From the NCBI RefSeq assembly GCF_000203935.1, contig NC_008577.1, positions 4,836,001 to 4,900,000 on the forward strand: a DNA stretch of 64,000 nucleotides, in the 5' to 3' direction. The position numbers were made by a program, and so were the translations under genes. The stretch is from Shewanella sp. ANA-3 (GTDB taxonomy: Bacteria > Pseudomonadota > Gammaproteobacteria > Enterobacterales > Shewanellaceae). Positions 1 through 9,078 of this stretch are shown piece by piece (the first letter of the stretch is position 1; each line of letters starts with the position of its first letter). The notes beneath the pieces were generated by a model. The model was not told the origin of the DNA and searched no databases. It saw only the letters and a list, made by a program, of their open reading frames with translations.

Positions 1-1001
1 TTCCTCCCACGGGCAAGAGTGCATTTGAGCAAATCGACCTCGATGGTGCGCCGCATCTTATCTACAGCTTTAGCGTCAGCTTTGCCAGCCTGAACGAAAA
101 CGTGCCTGTGACTATCCATATCATTAAGGATGAGTTGGAATTTCAACAGCAAATTGCCCAGTTTAATCAACAGCTTTGGACTTGGTTGTTGATCTTAATC
201 TTAGTCATGCTGGTGTTTCAGTTGAGTTGGTTGATTTGGACCATTAGGCCGCTAGCGCGCTTTACCCAAGAGCTGCATGATGTCGAACAGGGTAAATCGA
301 CCCAGCTCAGTAGCCTGTACCCGAGCGAGTTGCAGGAAGTCGCGCGGCAACTGAATATCCTGCTCAATACCGAGCAAACCCAGCGTAAACGCTATCGTAA
401 TGCCCTAGCCGATTTGGCCCATAGCCTCAAAACACCACTCGCTGTGATTAAGAGCCAAGCGGATTTAAGCGAGGCGTCGAGCGAGCAAGTGTCGAATATC
501 AGTCGCATCATCAGCCATCAGCTTAAACGCGCCCAAACGGCAGCATCGGCATCATGGCACTTAGGGATTAAGGTGGATGAGGTTGGTGTCAAATTGCTGC
601 GCACCTTAGCCAAGATTTATCGAGAACCGCAGATAGATCTCAGTGGTGAAATGGCCCCACAGGCCGTATTTAAGGGCGATGAGGCCGATCTCACCGAAAT
701 TTTAGGCAACTTGCTCGATAATGCCTGTAAGGCTGCCAAGTCACAGGTCAAATTAACCGTCACAGGCGACGCCTATCAGCTACAGCTCTGTATTGAGGAC
801 GATGGTCCTGGGATCAGCGAAGCCCTGCAAACTCAAATATTTGAGCGTGGGATCCGCGCCGATTCTTACCGCCAAGGCAACGGCATTGGTCTAGCGATTG
901 TCCGCGATTTAGTGGATAGCTATAACGGCCGCATTTCCGTATCCCGTTCAGAAAACTTAGGCGGCGCCAAGTTTACCGTTAACTTCACTCACTCGGCTTA
1001 A
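1..1001 (+). CDS. phoQ: Sensor histidine kinase, PhoQ-like (5' end outside window)
   Basis: The reading frame is open from base 3, so the gene starts upstream of the window and only the C-terminal part is seen. Visible in order: the end of a periplasmic sensor region, one membrane segment (WLLILILVMLVFQLSWLIW), a HAMP-like linker, the phospho-acceptor box (LADLAHSLKTPLAVIKSQ, His), the N box (LGNLLDNACKAAKS), and the G boxes (DDGPGIS and GNGIGLAIV). The H box with SLKTPLAV and the NACK N box match PhoQ of enterics, a Mg2+/peptide-sensing inner-membrane kinase that phosphorylates PhoP. The regulator gene should lie just upstream. The kinase class is certain; the PhoQ name is inferred from these boxes. 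Confidence 0.75.
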   Translation, partial: PPTGKSAFEQIDLDGAPHLIYSFSVSFASLNENVPVTIHIIKDELEFQQQIAQFNQQLWTWLLILILVMLVFQLSWLIWTIRPLARFTQELHDVEQGKSTQLSSLYPSELQEVARQLNILLNTEQTQRKRYRNALADLAHSLKTPLAVIKSQADLSEASSEQVSNISRIISHQLKRAQTAASASWHLGIKVDEVGVKLLRTLAKIYREPQIDLSGEMAPQAVFKGDEADLTEILGNLLDNACKAAKSQVKLTVTGDAYQLQLCIEDDGPGISEALQTQIFERGIRADSYRQGNGIGLAIVRDLVDSYNGRISVSRSENLGGAKFTVNFTHSA

Positions 1002-1150
1002 TCTTTAATTTTTCATAAAGATAGTTAATTTTTAAGCTGAGAATGGCGCTGCAATACTCTTTTTACCCTACAAAATACTTTCAGCTTATGTTCATATTCA
1101 CGCGCCTATGATGCCAATAACATCCTCAAATAGGATTATTGGAGCGAACC

Positions 1151-2656
1151 ATGAACAGATTACATCGATGGAAATGGCTGGTGTTATCGGCGGCATTAAT
1201 GACCTTGCCTTTCACCTCGCCAACTCAAGCCGAAGGCGTATCAGTCAGCCAAGGTTCAAGTGCTTCACTGAGCCAAGCCGAACTCGAGCAGATGCTTGCG
1301 CCCATTGCACTCTATCCCGATAGTTTATTGAGCCATATTTTGATCGCCTCAACCTATCCACTCGAGGTGGTACAGGCGCAGCGTTGGTTAGAGGATAACC
1401 CTAAGTTATCGACCGACGAGGTGATGTCTCGCACCGAAGATAAAGACTGGGATCCAAGCGTTAAAGCCCTGATGGCTTTCCCTAACGTCTTAGAGAAAAT
1501 GAGCGAAGACTTAGATTGGACCCAGAAGCTCGGCGAAGCCTTCTTGGCCGATGAAGGCCAAGTAATGGACGGCATTCAATCGCTCAGACAACAAGCGGAT
1601 AAAGCCAACAGCTTAGCCAATATGGGCAATATGGCGGTAACCCGTGCCAACAACCAAATCATCATAGAGCCCGCACGCCGCGAAGTGGTGTATGTGCCCT
1701 ACTATGATCCCCGCGTGGTTTACGGCACTTGGCGCTGGGGCGTGGCCTATCCCCCCGTGTATTGGGAATTCGGTGGTTATGTGGGCTACCCTTACCGCCC
1801 AAGTCATAGTTACTTTTACTGGTCACCCGGGATCCATATTTCCTTCAACTACTTCTTTAGCTCGTTCCATTGGCACAGCCACAGAGTCGTCGTTGTCGAT
1901 CACCGTCACTCCCACCATTATCGCCCAAGGGAGCGATACTCAGTCAGCTACGGCGCTCAACCTTGGAAGCATAAGCCCGAGCATAGACGCGGCGTGGTGT
2001 ACCACAATCCCGTGGTGAAAGAACGCTACTACGGTGACAACAAGTTCCGTGGCCGCGATTCTCACTCCACTGGCAGTGGTCAACACTTTACCAGCCAATA
2101 CTCGAAATCGCGGGAACATCAAGACGCACGTTATAACCGCGACAACAAGAACTATGACAAGCGCCAAGATAAGGACAGAGGCAACAACGCAAGCCGCGAT
2201 AATCACTACAGCCGCGAGCGTACGCCCAGTTACCAAAACACTCAGGCCGAGTTAAAAGAGCGCCGCGTGGCACCGACAAACTCGACACAAGCGAACAAGG
2301 AAGGTTACAAAAGAGAGCGTAACGACAATGCCCGCAATGATAATCAGGTAAGGCAAATGCAGGCAAAAGCGACGAGGGAGCAAGCTAAAGAGAGTCCACA
2401 ACGCCAGTATCAGACTCGAGAGCAGCAGCCGCGCAGCGTTGAGACCCGTACTCAGCCGCAGAGACAGGAAGCTCGCCCCGAGGTGAGACGCGCCGAACCG
2501 CAGCGCATTGAACAACCCCGCCAAGTGCAGCCAAGACAGCGGGAAGAAACGAGAGTTAGGCAGGGCGAGCCACGCCAAAATATGCAAATGGCCCGCAGCC
2601 CTGAGCATAACCAAGGCAGATCGGCGCAGAGCCAAGAACGCCGCCACAGGGAATAA
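1151..2656 (+). CDS. DUF3300 domain secreted protein with low-complexity R/Q/E tail
   Basis: The ATG at 1151 is chosen over a TTG 12 bases upstream because GGAG lies 6 bases before it and a good signal peptide follows (basic start, hydrophobic core, cleavage near TQA-EG, residue ~28). Residues ~45-150 are the typical DUF3300 start (LAPIALYPDSLLSHILIAST). Residues ~175-260 are very rich in Y, W, H and P, with repeated VYVPYYDPRVVYG-like strands. The last ~230 residues are hydrophilic and dominated by R, Q, E and N, probably disordered. The domain has no established function; the protein is likely periplasmic or envelope-associated. A strong terminator follows immediately, so it looks monocistronic. 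Confidence 0.85.
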   Translation: MNRLHRWKWLVLSAALMTLPFTSPTQAEGVSVSQGSSASLSQAELEQMLAPIALYPDSLLSHILIASTYPLEVVQAQRWLEDNPKLSTDEVMSRTEDKDWDPSVKALMAFPNVLEKMSEDLDWTQKLGEAFLADEGQVMDGIQSLRQQADKANSLANMGNMAVTRANNQIIIEPARREVVYVPYYDPRVVYGTWRWGVAYPPVYWEFGGYVGYPYRPSHSYFYWSPGIHISFNYFFSSFHWHSHRVVVVDHRHSHHYRPRERYSVSYGAQPWKHKPEHRRGVVYHNPVVKERYYGDNKFRGRDSHSTGSGQHFTSQYSKSREHQDARYNRDNKNYDKRQDKDRGNNASRDNHYSRERTPSYQNTQAELKERRVAPTNSTQANKEGYKRERNDNARNDNQVRQMQAKATREQAKESPQRQYQTREQQPRSVETRTQPQRQEARPEVRRAEPQRIEQPRQVQPRQREETRVRQGEPRQNMQMARSPEHNQGRSAQSQERRHRE

Positions 2657-2667
2657 TCTTTACCAAT

Positions 2668-2698
2668 AAAAAGAGCGCGAATATTCGCGCTCTTTTTT
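2668..2698. terminator. Bidirectional rho-independent terminator
   Basis: A perfect inverted repeat (AAAAAGAGCGCGAAT / ATTCGCGCTCTTTTT) is flanked by A and T runs. It lies between the DUF3300 gene on + and the convergent minus-strand gene ending at 2711, and can serve both strands. Confidence 0.9.
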
Positions 2699-2710
2699 AT
2701 GTTCAACAGC

Positions 2711-3187
2711 TTAAAACTTTAAGGTCAAGGACTGGCCTTCTCCCATGCCCTGCCACTCGAGGGTTAGATCCATTATCTCATTGATAATATGTTCAAAGTC
2801 CGTTTGAGAGACCTCGGGCAACGCGAGTTTACGATTACTGCAACTCTGCTCTAACAGGTATAAAAACCCAGCATAGGTCGGTGTATCGGCGGACCACAGC
2901 AAAGATTGCAGGGATTCGACAATCGACTCGGTCTGCCAAATTAAGGTCTTATCTGCGACGGCTAAGGAGGCTTCGTTATGTTCGAGGGAGAAGCTAATAT
3001 CGGCCCCCGCTCGCACTTGGGCAAAAAATGCCCCCTGAATATGCAGACGTTTTTCAACAACATAGTGGATCATATCGTGGGGTGCTATCCCCTGCTCGGG
3101 CATTTGAGTCTGGGTCGCACTGCCATCCATGCGCACACAACGCAATTGCCCGTAACGCTTCGAACCTTTGGTGAAGATAACTTGCAT
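2711..3187 (-). CDS. Conserved hypothetical protein, 158 aa
   Basis: ATG at 3187, preceded by AAGGA with a good spacing. There is no signal peptide and no membrane segment, so it should be cytosolic. The N-terminal half is a run of short beta-like strands (MQVIFTKGSKRYGQLRCVR) and the C-terminal half looks helical. I recognise no catalytic motif and assign no function. It is convergent with the DUF3300 gene and separated by 76 bases from the end of the downstream GGDEF-EAL gene on the same strand, so the two minus-strand genes could share transcripts. Confidence 0.75.
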   Translation of the reverse strand: MQVIFTKGSKRYGQLRCVRMDGSATQTQMPEQGIAPHDMIHYVVEKRLHIQGAFFAQVRAGADISFSLEHNEASLAVADKTLIWQTESIVESLQSLLWSADTPTYAGFLYLLEQSCSNRKLALPEVSQTDFEHIINEIMDLTLEWQGMGEGQSLTLKF

Positions 3188-3263
3188 GACGCCGTCCTTA
3201 GTTTATCCATCTTTCCATCGCCGGATTTAGCCAAGTATAGTTCTAAATGGATAAAAAAACGGC

Positions 3264-6200
3264 TTAAAAATTGCGCTCGATAAAGCGGAAACAGTCATCG
3301 GCAGCCAGTGGTTTACTAAAATAATATCCCTGTACTAAATCGCAGCCCATGCCCGATAACAGCACCAGTTGCGCCTCATTCTCGACCCCTTCGGCCACTA
3401 CGGTCAGCCCCAACTCATGTGCCATTGAAATCGTCGCCGCGCTGATGGCGGCATCGTTCGGATCGCTCTCAATATCCTTCACAAAGGATCGGTCTAACTT
3501 GAGCCTGTCTAATGGCAATAACTTCAAGTAAGAGAGTGATGAATAACCCGTCCCAAAGTCATCGATGGCCAATTCGATGCCATGCTGGCGCAACTCGGCC
3601 AGTAACTTGGCATTTTGCTCGGGATACTGCATGGCGACACTCTCGGTAATTTCAAGCTCGAGCGCCCCCTTACCCAACTTATGCTTGGTCAGCACGTTGA
3701 TAATATCCGCAACTATAGTGTCTTTACGTAATTGATGCGCCGAGAGATTAACCGCCATCCGCAATCCTTTAGCGCCCTTGTCACGCCATTCGGCCAGCTG
3801 TGCTAACGCGTTTTCTAATACCCATTGGCCGATAGGGATAATCATGTCAATTTCTTCGGCGATCGGGATAAAACGATCGGGCGCGACTAACCCTAATTCC
3901 GGATGTTGCCAGCGGATCAACGCCTCGACCCCAACCACTTGCCCGGAACTAATATCCACCTGCGGTTGGTAATATAGGAGCAACTCATTACAGGCGATCG
4001 CCTGCCTTAACCCTGTTTCGATTTGCTGGCGCTCAGTCACTAAGGTGTTCATCGCAGCGGTGAAAAACTGGTAGTTGTTACGTCCCGCCGCCTTAGCACG
4101 ATACATGGCCATATCGGCATTTTTCATAAGCGCTTCAACACTGTCACCATCGGTTGGGAACAGGCTGATACCAATACTCGGCGATGAGTGTAACGGCTTA
4201 TTATCAATGAGATAGGTTTGATTCAAACCACTACGTAGCGCTTCTGCCACCTTAGCGACCCTATCGTGATCCGTATCGGACAACACCACCACAAACTCAT
4301 CGCCGCCGAGACGCGCGACGATATCGTCATTACCCATAATGTTTTTTAAGCGCCGCGCCACTTCGAGCAACAACATATCACCGACATGGTGGCCCAAGGT
4401 GTCGTTGATATTTTTGAAATGATCCATATCGATAAACATCACGGCAATCTGAGTTTGGGAGATAAACGCCTCTTGAAAGACCTTCTCCAGACGCGATTGC
4501 AGGCTCAAACGATTCGGCAGCAAGGTTAGCGAATCGTGGTGAGCTAAAAAGTGGATACGCTCCTCATTCACCTTACGCTCGCTGATATCGGTAAAACTGC
4601 CGATGTAATGGCTGATCGCGCCCGTCTCATCCCGCACTATCGACATCATTAACCATTTCGGGAAATCAAAACCCTCTTTGTGTCTGTCCCACACTTCCCC
4701 CTGCCAGAATCCGGTCTGTTCGAGGGCGGCGCGCACCTGTGCATCGATACTACGGTCGGTGCGCTCGGCCTCGAGGAAACGGCAATTTTTACCGATAATC
4801 TCGTCCCTTGAGTAGCCAGTGATCTGAGTAAAGGCGCTGTTCACATCCACTATGATGTCATTGGCGTCCATGATGGTGATGCCTTCACCACTTTGCTGGA
4901 ACACCTGAGCCAGTAGGTTAACCCGAGCAACTGTGCGTTCCTGCTCGGTAATGTCTTCGACAATAAACAGGATCAGCTGTTCACCATTGGCAGCGGTGAC
5001 CAGGGAGCCATTCAACCTCACGGCCACTAGCTGACCATCTTTATGGCGATAATGCTTCTGATAGGGGCCATAGCGACGGGTTTGCTTGAGACGTTCGAGC
5101 TGCTCGGTCTCACTCGATTGATAACGAATGGGGGTGAGTTCCCATGGGTCAATGGCTTGCAACTCTTCGAGGGTGTAGCCGGTTATCTCCATAAAGGCTT
5201 GATTGATGGCGACAAACTGCCCGTCCTCTAGCCGTTTTAAGGCGTGCCCCACGGGCGCCTTATCGAATAAGGTGCGATACCTTTGCTCACTCTCCATCAA
5301 GGTGGCTTGGAAGGTCTGGCTGCGGGCAATTTCCTTCGAGAGGGCCATGGTTTTTTCCGCGACCTTTTCGGCGATGCGGTGTCGCTCTCCCGATGAAACC
5401 AAGGTCATACCGCCAACTACGGCGCAGGTAATAAAGGCGAGCAGTAACATCAGCAGCGACAGGCTAAAAGTATCCCCCATCAAGGAGGAATAGGATTCAT
5501 AGATCACTATATGCCAGTGCCTGTCGGCCAGCATAAGGTTCGCCTGAAAGTACTGGCCCATCTTGTCGCTATGGATATTGCCTTCAAAATCAGGAAACGT
5601 CTTCTGGCTATTGGCGTAAAGCAAGGCGCCCTTGGCGCTCATGTCCGTCAGGCGCCAATGCAAGCCTTTGACCTGCTCGACCTCATTGATAATCGACTGG
5701 AGATCGATCACCGCCGAACAAAAGCCGACTATATTGCCTAAGCGGTCGAATACGGGCGCGAGGAACAGAGTACCACCTGGGCCATTAGGATCTTCCGCCA
5801 GCTGGATTTTACCCGTCATCACAGGTGATAGGGTCGCGCGCACTTTTGCTATCGCCGCCGCCCTTGAGGGCTCGCCATTGATGTCTAGCCCGAGTGCGGC
5901 GCGGCTAGTATTCATAGGTTGTACAAACTTAACGGGCACCAGCCAACCGTCGGCATTCGGTGCACCGCCTTCTAAATATCTAATCTTATAGGGCTCACCG
6001 AGCTCGGTACTGGTCTCGGTCTCGAAACTGTCTTTATCGCTCGCGGCAATCAGTGGCGACCAAGCCCAGGCCCGAAAACCATCGAGTTGCAGTTGGTTAC
6101 GCTTCCCAAACTGAATAAACTCGTCCTCGGACACTTGTTCGCTATTATCGAACAGGCTGGCCAAGGCAATCACTTGCTGTAAGTTAGACTCTTGGAAACT

Positions 6201-6950
6201 CTCCACACTGCTGATAATGGCATTGGATTGGATTTGAAACTTATCTTGCAGTTGTTGCCGCTGGTTCATATCCGAGTAGTAATAAATCCCGACGCAGAAT
6301 AAAAAACCAACCAACAGCGGCAGTCCTGTCTGAACACGCCTCGAGCGCCAAATTGAGCGCTGATCGAAGATCAACATAGTGAGCGGAATAAAGATCACCG
6401 CCCCGAGTAAATCACCAATCCACCAATTAACCGTACTACCCAAGGCATCCTTGAGCGGAATGGTGCCGTGAACTACCAAGGCTGCATTCGCAAACAGCGT
6501 GGCAATCATGCAGGTCAGCGCGAGGCTGAGGCAGGATTTAATCACTGTGTTGGGTTTATCTAAGGTAAAAACAGGGTCGATACGACGGATCACCTTGGCC
6601 GAAACATAGGCTTGTAAGCTCGAAGCAGAGGCAATGGCTATGGGCAGCCAACCTAAGTGAAGCGCTCCGCCGATATTGATATTAATCAGCCAAGACCCAA
6701 GCAGCACCCCAAACCAAGGGGCATATTGGCGCCACATAATGCAGGAGGCGATGGCAATCCCCGCCGCGGGCCAGATGGCGGCCGAGTAACCTGGCGGTAG
6801 GGCAATCAACAAGCCTATTTTGCCAACGACAAAATAAGCCAAGGCAACGAGGATATTGACCTTAAGATAATGAGCAAATGCTTTGATATACAATCCCTTT
6901 TTATTACTAAGCCGGAACTCTGACAGGCACCATAATGCCTTAATCCGCAA
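3264..6950 (-). CDS. MASE1-CHASE-PAS-PAS-GGDEF-EAL membrane protein (c-di-GMP turnover)
   Basis: A 1228-residue protein. Residues ~28-215 form a multi-helix MASE1-type membrane sensor; ~230-450 is a periplasmic CHASE-like domain starting NAIISSVESFQESNL; another membrane helix lies near 490-515. Two PAS domains follow (about 555-680 and 690-800, each ending in a PAC-like stretch). The GGDEF domain carries an intact RLGGDEFVVVL near residue 883, and the EAL domain has VEALIRWQ near 1007 and DDFGTGYSSL. Both cyclase and phosphodiesterase motifs are intact, so it may act in either direction. The first in-frame start is TTG at 6950, with a weak GAG 6 bases upstream; an internal TTG near 6893 is an alternative. 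The start is uncertain, the domain content is clear. Confidence 0.92.
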   Translation of the reverse strand: MRIKALWCLSEFRLSNKKGLYIKAFAHYLKVNILVALAYFVVGKIGLLIALPPGYSAAIWPAAGIAIASCIMWRQYAPWFGVLLGSWLININIGGALHLGWLPIAIASASSLQAYVSAKVIRRIDPVFTLDKPNTVIKSCLSLALTCMIATLFANAALVVHGTIPLKDALGSTVNWWIGDLLGAVIFIPLTMLIFDQRSIWRSRRVQTGLPLLVGFLFCVGIYYYSDMNQRQQLQDKFQIQSNAIISSVESFQESNLQQVIALASLFDNSEQVSEDEFIQFGKRNQLQLDGFRAWAWSPLIAASDKDSFETETSTELGEPYKIRYLEGGAPNADGWLVPVKFVQPMNTSRAALGLDINGEPSRAAAIAKVRATLSPVMTGKIQLAEDPNGPGGTLFLAPVFDRLGNIVGFCSAVIDLQSIINEVEQVKGLHWRLTDMSAKGALLYANSQKTFPDFEGNIHSDKMGQYFQANLMLADRHWHIVIYESYSSLMGDTFSLSLLMLLLAFITCAVVGGMTLVSSGERHRIAEKVAEKTMALSKEIARSQTFQATLMESEQRYRTLFDKAPVGHALKRLEDGQFVAINQAFMEITGYTLEELQAIDPWELTPIRYQSSETEQLERLKQTRRYGPYQKHYRHKDGQLVAVRLNGSLVTAANGEQLILFIVEDITEQERTVARVNLLAQVFQQSGEGITIMDANDIIVDVNSAFTQITGYSRDEIIGKNCRFLEAERTDRSIDAQVRAALEQTGFWQGEVWDRHKEGFDFPKWLMMSIVRDETGAISHYIGSFTDISERKVNEERIHFLAHHDSLTLLPNRLSLQSRLEKVFQEAFISQTQIAVMFIDMDHFKNINDTLGHHVGDMLLLEVARRLKNIMGNDDIVARLGGDEFVVVLSDTDHDRVAKVAEALRSGLNQTYLIDNKPLHSSPSIGISLFPTDGDSVEALMKNADMAMYRAKAAGRNNYQFFTAAMNTLVTERQQIETGLRQAIACNELLLYYQPQVDISSGQVVGVEALIRWQHPELGLVAPDRFIPIAEEIDMIIPIGQWVLENALAQLAEWRDKGAKGLRMAVNLSAHQLRKDTIVADIINVLTKHKLGKGALELEITESVAMQYPEQNAKLLAELRQHGIELAIDDFGTGYSSLSYLKLLPLDRLKLDRSFVKDIESDPNDAAISAATISMAHELGLTVVAEGVENEAQLVLLSGMGCDLVQGYYFSKPLAADDCFRFIERNF

Positions 6951-7468
6951 ATCAATCTCAAGCTGATAACAGACTCAGTATTGAAAAGTCCCCTAAAAAT
7001 CGGCTTGTGGAGGTTCTTTTTGCAGGCATCTATCTGGTAAACTCGCGCCAATTTCGCCGACTAGGCACAAAAGCCATCGACCTTCTACAGCCTTGATGAC
7101 GGCTCAACATTTCATATTCAATCTAAATAAGCTGTCGCTAATTTTAGCCAAGACAGACGACAAAATCCGCTGGATAAGCCATCAAAACTTGCCTAAAACT
7201 GTTCACATTTAACCCAAGGCGTTTTCTGATTCAGCTCACATTAACCCTATTTTTTGCGAGTGTAATCGATATAAATTCAGTTAAATTAGTTAATAAAATG
7301 TTTAAATTTAGTTTTAATTAAGGTTTTTTTAATGCAAAAGCCGTTTTGAGCCAGTGATCCACTTTCAATCAATCCCCGCTTCTTGTTATCCTCCCGCCCG
7401 CACAAAAAAGTTGCAGCTTGAATTTTTATTCAGCCAACGATTTCCTCCCGTTCAGCCGGACCTGTTAA
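6951..7468. other. AT-rich intergenic region upstream of the cyo locus
   Basis: No convincing gene. Bases ~7255-7335 are strongly AT-rich (TTAAATTAGTTAATAAAATG and similar), as expected for a promoter or regulator-binding zone. It probably holds the divergent promoters for the GGDEF-EAL gene and the cyo operon. No specific operator could be assigned. Confidence 0.5.
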
Positions 7469-7858
7469 TTGAAATTCGCACTCAGCCAATTTATCGCTGA
7501 AGGATTGAATCTCGTTGCGAGGTTCTCCCACTTCAGTATGACAAACCTAACCCTACTCTTTGGGTTACTGTTTGTGCTGCCCGCAGCTGACCTAGTGTCG
7601 GTGATGGTTGGTGGCTGTATCGATATTGGCGAGTTAATCACCCTAAGCGATGGCTTTTTAATTGAGTTCTTCGGCGCCACGTTACTGAGCGTATTGCTGC
7701 TCAACCCCCAGATAATTAAGCAATTGTGGAATCTGTTCGACAATGGCTTTAAGTTTTTCAACAGCTTAGACCTCACTAATGCTGGCCAGTTTTTAGCACC
7801 CCCAAGGCTAAAATCCCTCGAGCACCTTGCGCACGGTTGTCGCGCCCCACCATTGTAA
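7469..7858 (+). CDS. Possible small membrane protein before cyoA (129 aa or shorter)
   Basis: An open frame of 129 codons from a TTG; an internal ATG at 7538 (MTNLTLLFGLL) would give a shorter protein. It has two or three hydrophobic stretches (LTLLFGLLFVLPAADLVSV, FLIEFFGATLLSVLLL) and then a Pro/His/Arg-rich tail. No good ribosome site sits before either start (GAGG lies 15 bases before the ATG). It may be a real leader gene of the cyo operon or chance coding in a 1.1-kb spacer; an overlapping minus-strand frame of 174 codons looks like a shadow. Confidence 0.3.
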   Translation: MKFALSQFIAEGLNLVARFSHFSMTNLTLLFGLLFVLPAADLVSVMVGGCIDIGELITLSDGFLIEFFGATLLSVLLLNPQIIKQLWNLFDNGFKFFNSLDLTNAGQFLAPPRLKSLEHLAHGCRAPPL

Positions 7859-8047
7859 CTCTCTGTTTTAAAATTCAAATTTAGCATTAAGCGCTGAAAG
7901 TCGATCCTCAATCTCGTATTGGGGTGGCAGGCATTTTTTGTGCCGCGCTCGAGCCACTTTCGGATTTGCCTTCGGATAACGCCGCTCAATGCTACTGCCT
8001 ATCTCTCTGGGCAGAGTTGTAAACCTTAGGGTTAGAGGAATCTTCCT

Positions 8048-9076
8048 TTGTTAATTCGAAATTTAAGTAAAGTAGCATTCGCGGCGCTTGCCCTGATGCT
8101 CGCAGGCTGTGATGGCGGCGTATTGGATCCCAAGGGCCAGATCGGTGTCGATGAAAAGCACCTGATCATCATCGCTACCCTACTCATGCTGATTGTGGTT
8201 ATCCCCGTGATCTTCATGACTTTGTTCTTCGCATGGAAATACCGCGATGGCCGAGATCATGAGGTTTTTGCCCCTAAATGGTCCCACTCAAGTGCGATTG
8301 AAACCGTGGTTTGGATTGTGCCGATTGTGATCGTCGTGATTTTAGGTGTGATCACTTGGGGTTCAACCCATGATCTCGACCCTTACAAACCACTCGAACA
8401 CGACGCCAAGCCGATTACGGTTGAAGTGGTTTCTATGGACTGGAAATGGTTGTTTATCTATCCAGAACAAGGTGTTGCATCGGTAAATGAACTGGCTTTC
8501 CCAGCGAATGTACCTGTGAACTTTAAGATCACCTCTGATACCGCCATGAACTCTTTCTTTATCCCGCAGTTAGGTAGCCAAATCTACTCAATGGCTGGGA
8601 TGACGACTAAGTTGCACCTGATTGCCAACGAACCCGGTACCTATGACGGTATTTCCGCTAACTATAGCGGCGCAGGTTTTGCGGGCATGAAGTTTAAAGC
8701 CATTGCCACGCCAACGGCAGCCGACTTCGATGCTTGGGTAGCCAAGGCCAAACAACAGGCGACTAAGACCTTAGACTCTGCGACTTATCAAGCCTTAGCA
8801 CAGAAGAGTGAAAACAATCCTGTTGAATACTTTGGCTCAGTGAGTCACGGCATGTTCGATCAAATCGTGATGCAATACATGCACATGGACTCAAACGAGA
8901 ACATGGCAGGCCATGAAGGCATGGAACACATGAGTGCCGACCACAATATGGCTGGCATGCACCACGATATGGCGCATATGGCGAGCGACCAGAAGATGGC
9001 CGACATGGAAGGCTCAACCCATTCTGACACTTCATCTACAGAACACTCATCCACTCACCAAGTGGAGGCGGAGTAA
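8048..9076 (+). CDS. cyoA: Cytochrome bo3 ubiquinol oxidase subunit II
   Basis: Subunit II of the proton-pumping quinol oxidase of the inner membrane. The start is a TTG at 8048 with GAGG 9 bases upstream. A lipoprotein signal ends in LMLAGC (Cys21); membrane helices at ~39-62 and ~84-106 are followed by the periplasmic cupredoxin-like domain. As in quinol oxidases, the CuA ligand motif of cytochrome c oxidases is not visible (sequence runs MNSFFIPQLGSQIYSMAGM). The last ~65 residues are unusually rich in Met and His (MAGMHHDMAHM), longer than the similar tail I recall in E. coli CyoA. First gene of cyoABCDE; cyoB begins 2 bases after its stop. Confidence 0.95.
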   Translation: MLIRNLSKVAFAALALMLAGCDGGVLDPKGQIGVDEKHLIIIATLLMLIVVIPVIFMTLFFAWKYRDGRDHEVFAPKWSHSSAIETVVWIVPIVIVVILGVITWGSTHDLDPYKPLEHDAKPITVEVVSMDWKWLFIYPEQGVASVNELAFPANVPVNFKITSDTAMNSFFIPQLGSQIYSMAGMTTKLHLIANEPGTYDGISANYSGAGFAGMKFKAIATPTAADFDAWVAKAKQQATKTLDSATYQALAQKSENNPVEYFGSVSHGMFDQIVMQYMHMDSNENMAGHEGMEHMSADHNMAGMHHDMAHMASDQKMADMEGSTHSDTSSTEHSSTHQVEAE

Positions 9077-9078
9077 TC

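Noticed and set aside
1613..2706. Several long frames on both strands inside the DUF3300 gene
   Set aside because: They are by-products of the repetitive, G+C-rich coding sequence and have no start signals or domains.
7465..7989. 174-codon minus-strand frame before cyoA
   Set aside because: No ribosome site, uneven composition rich in Arg/Asn/Ser, and it overlaps a more hydrophobic + strand frame; treated as a shadow.
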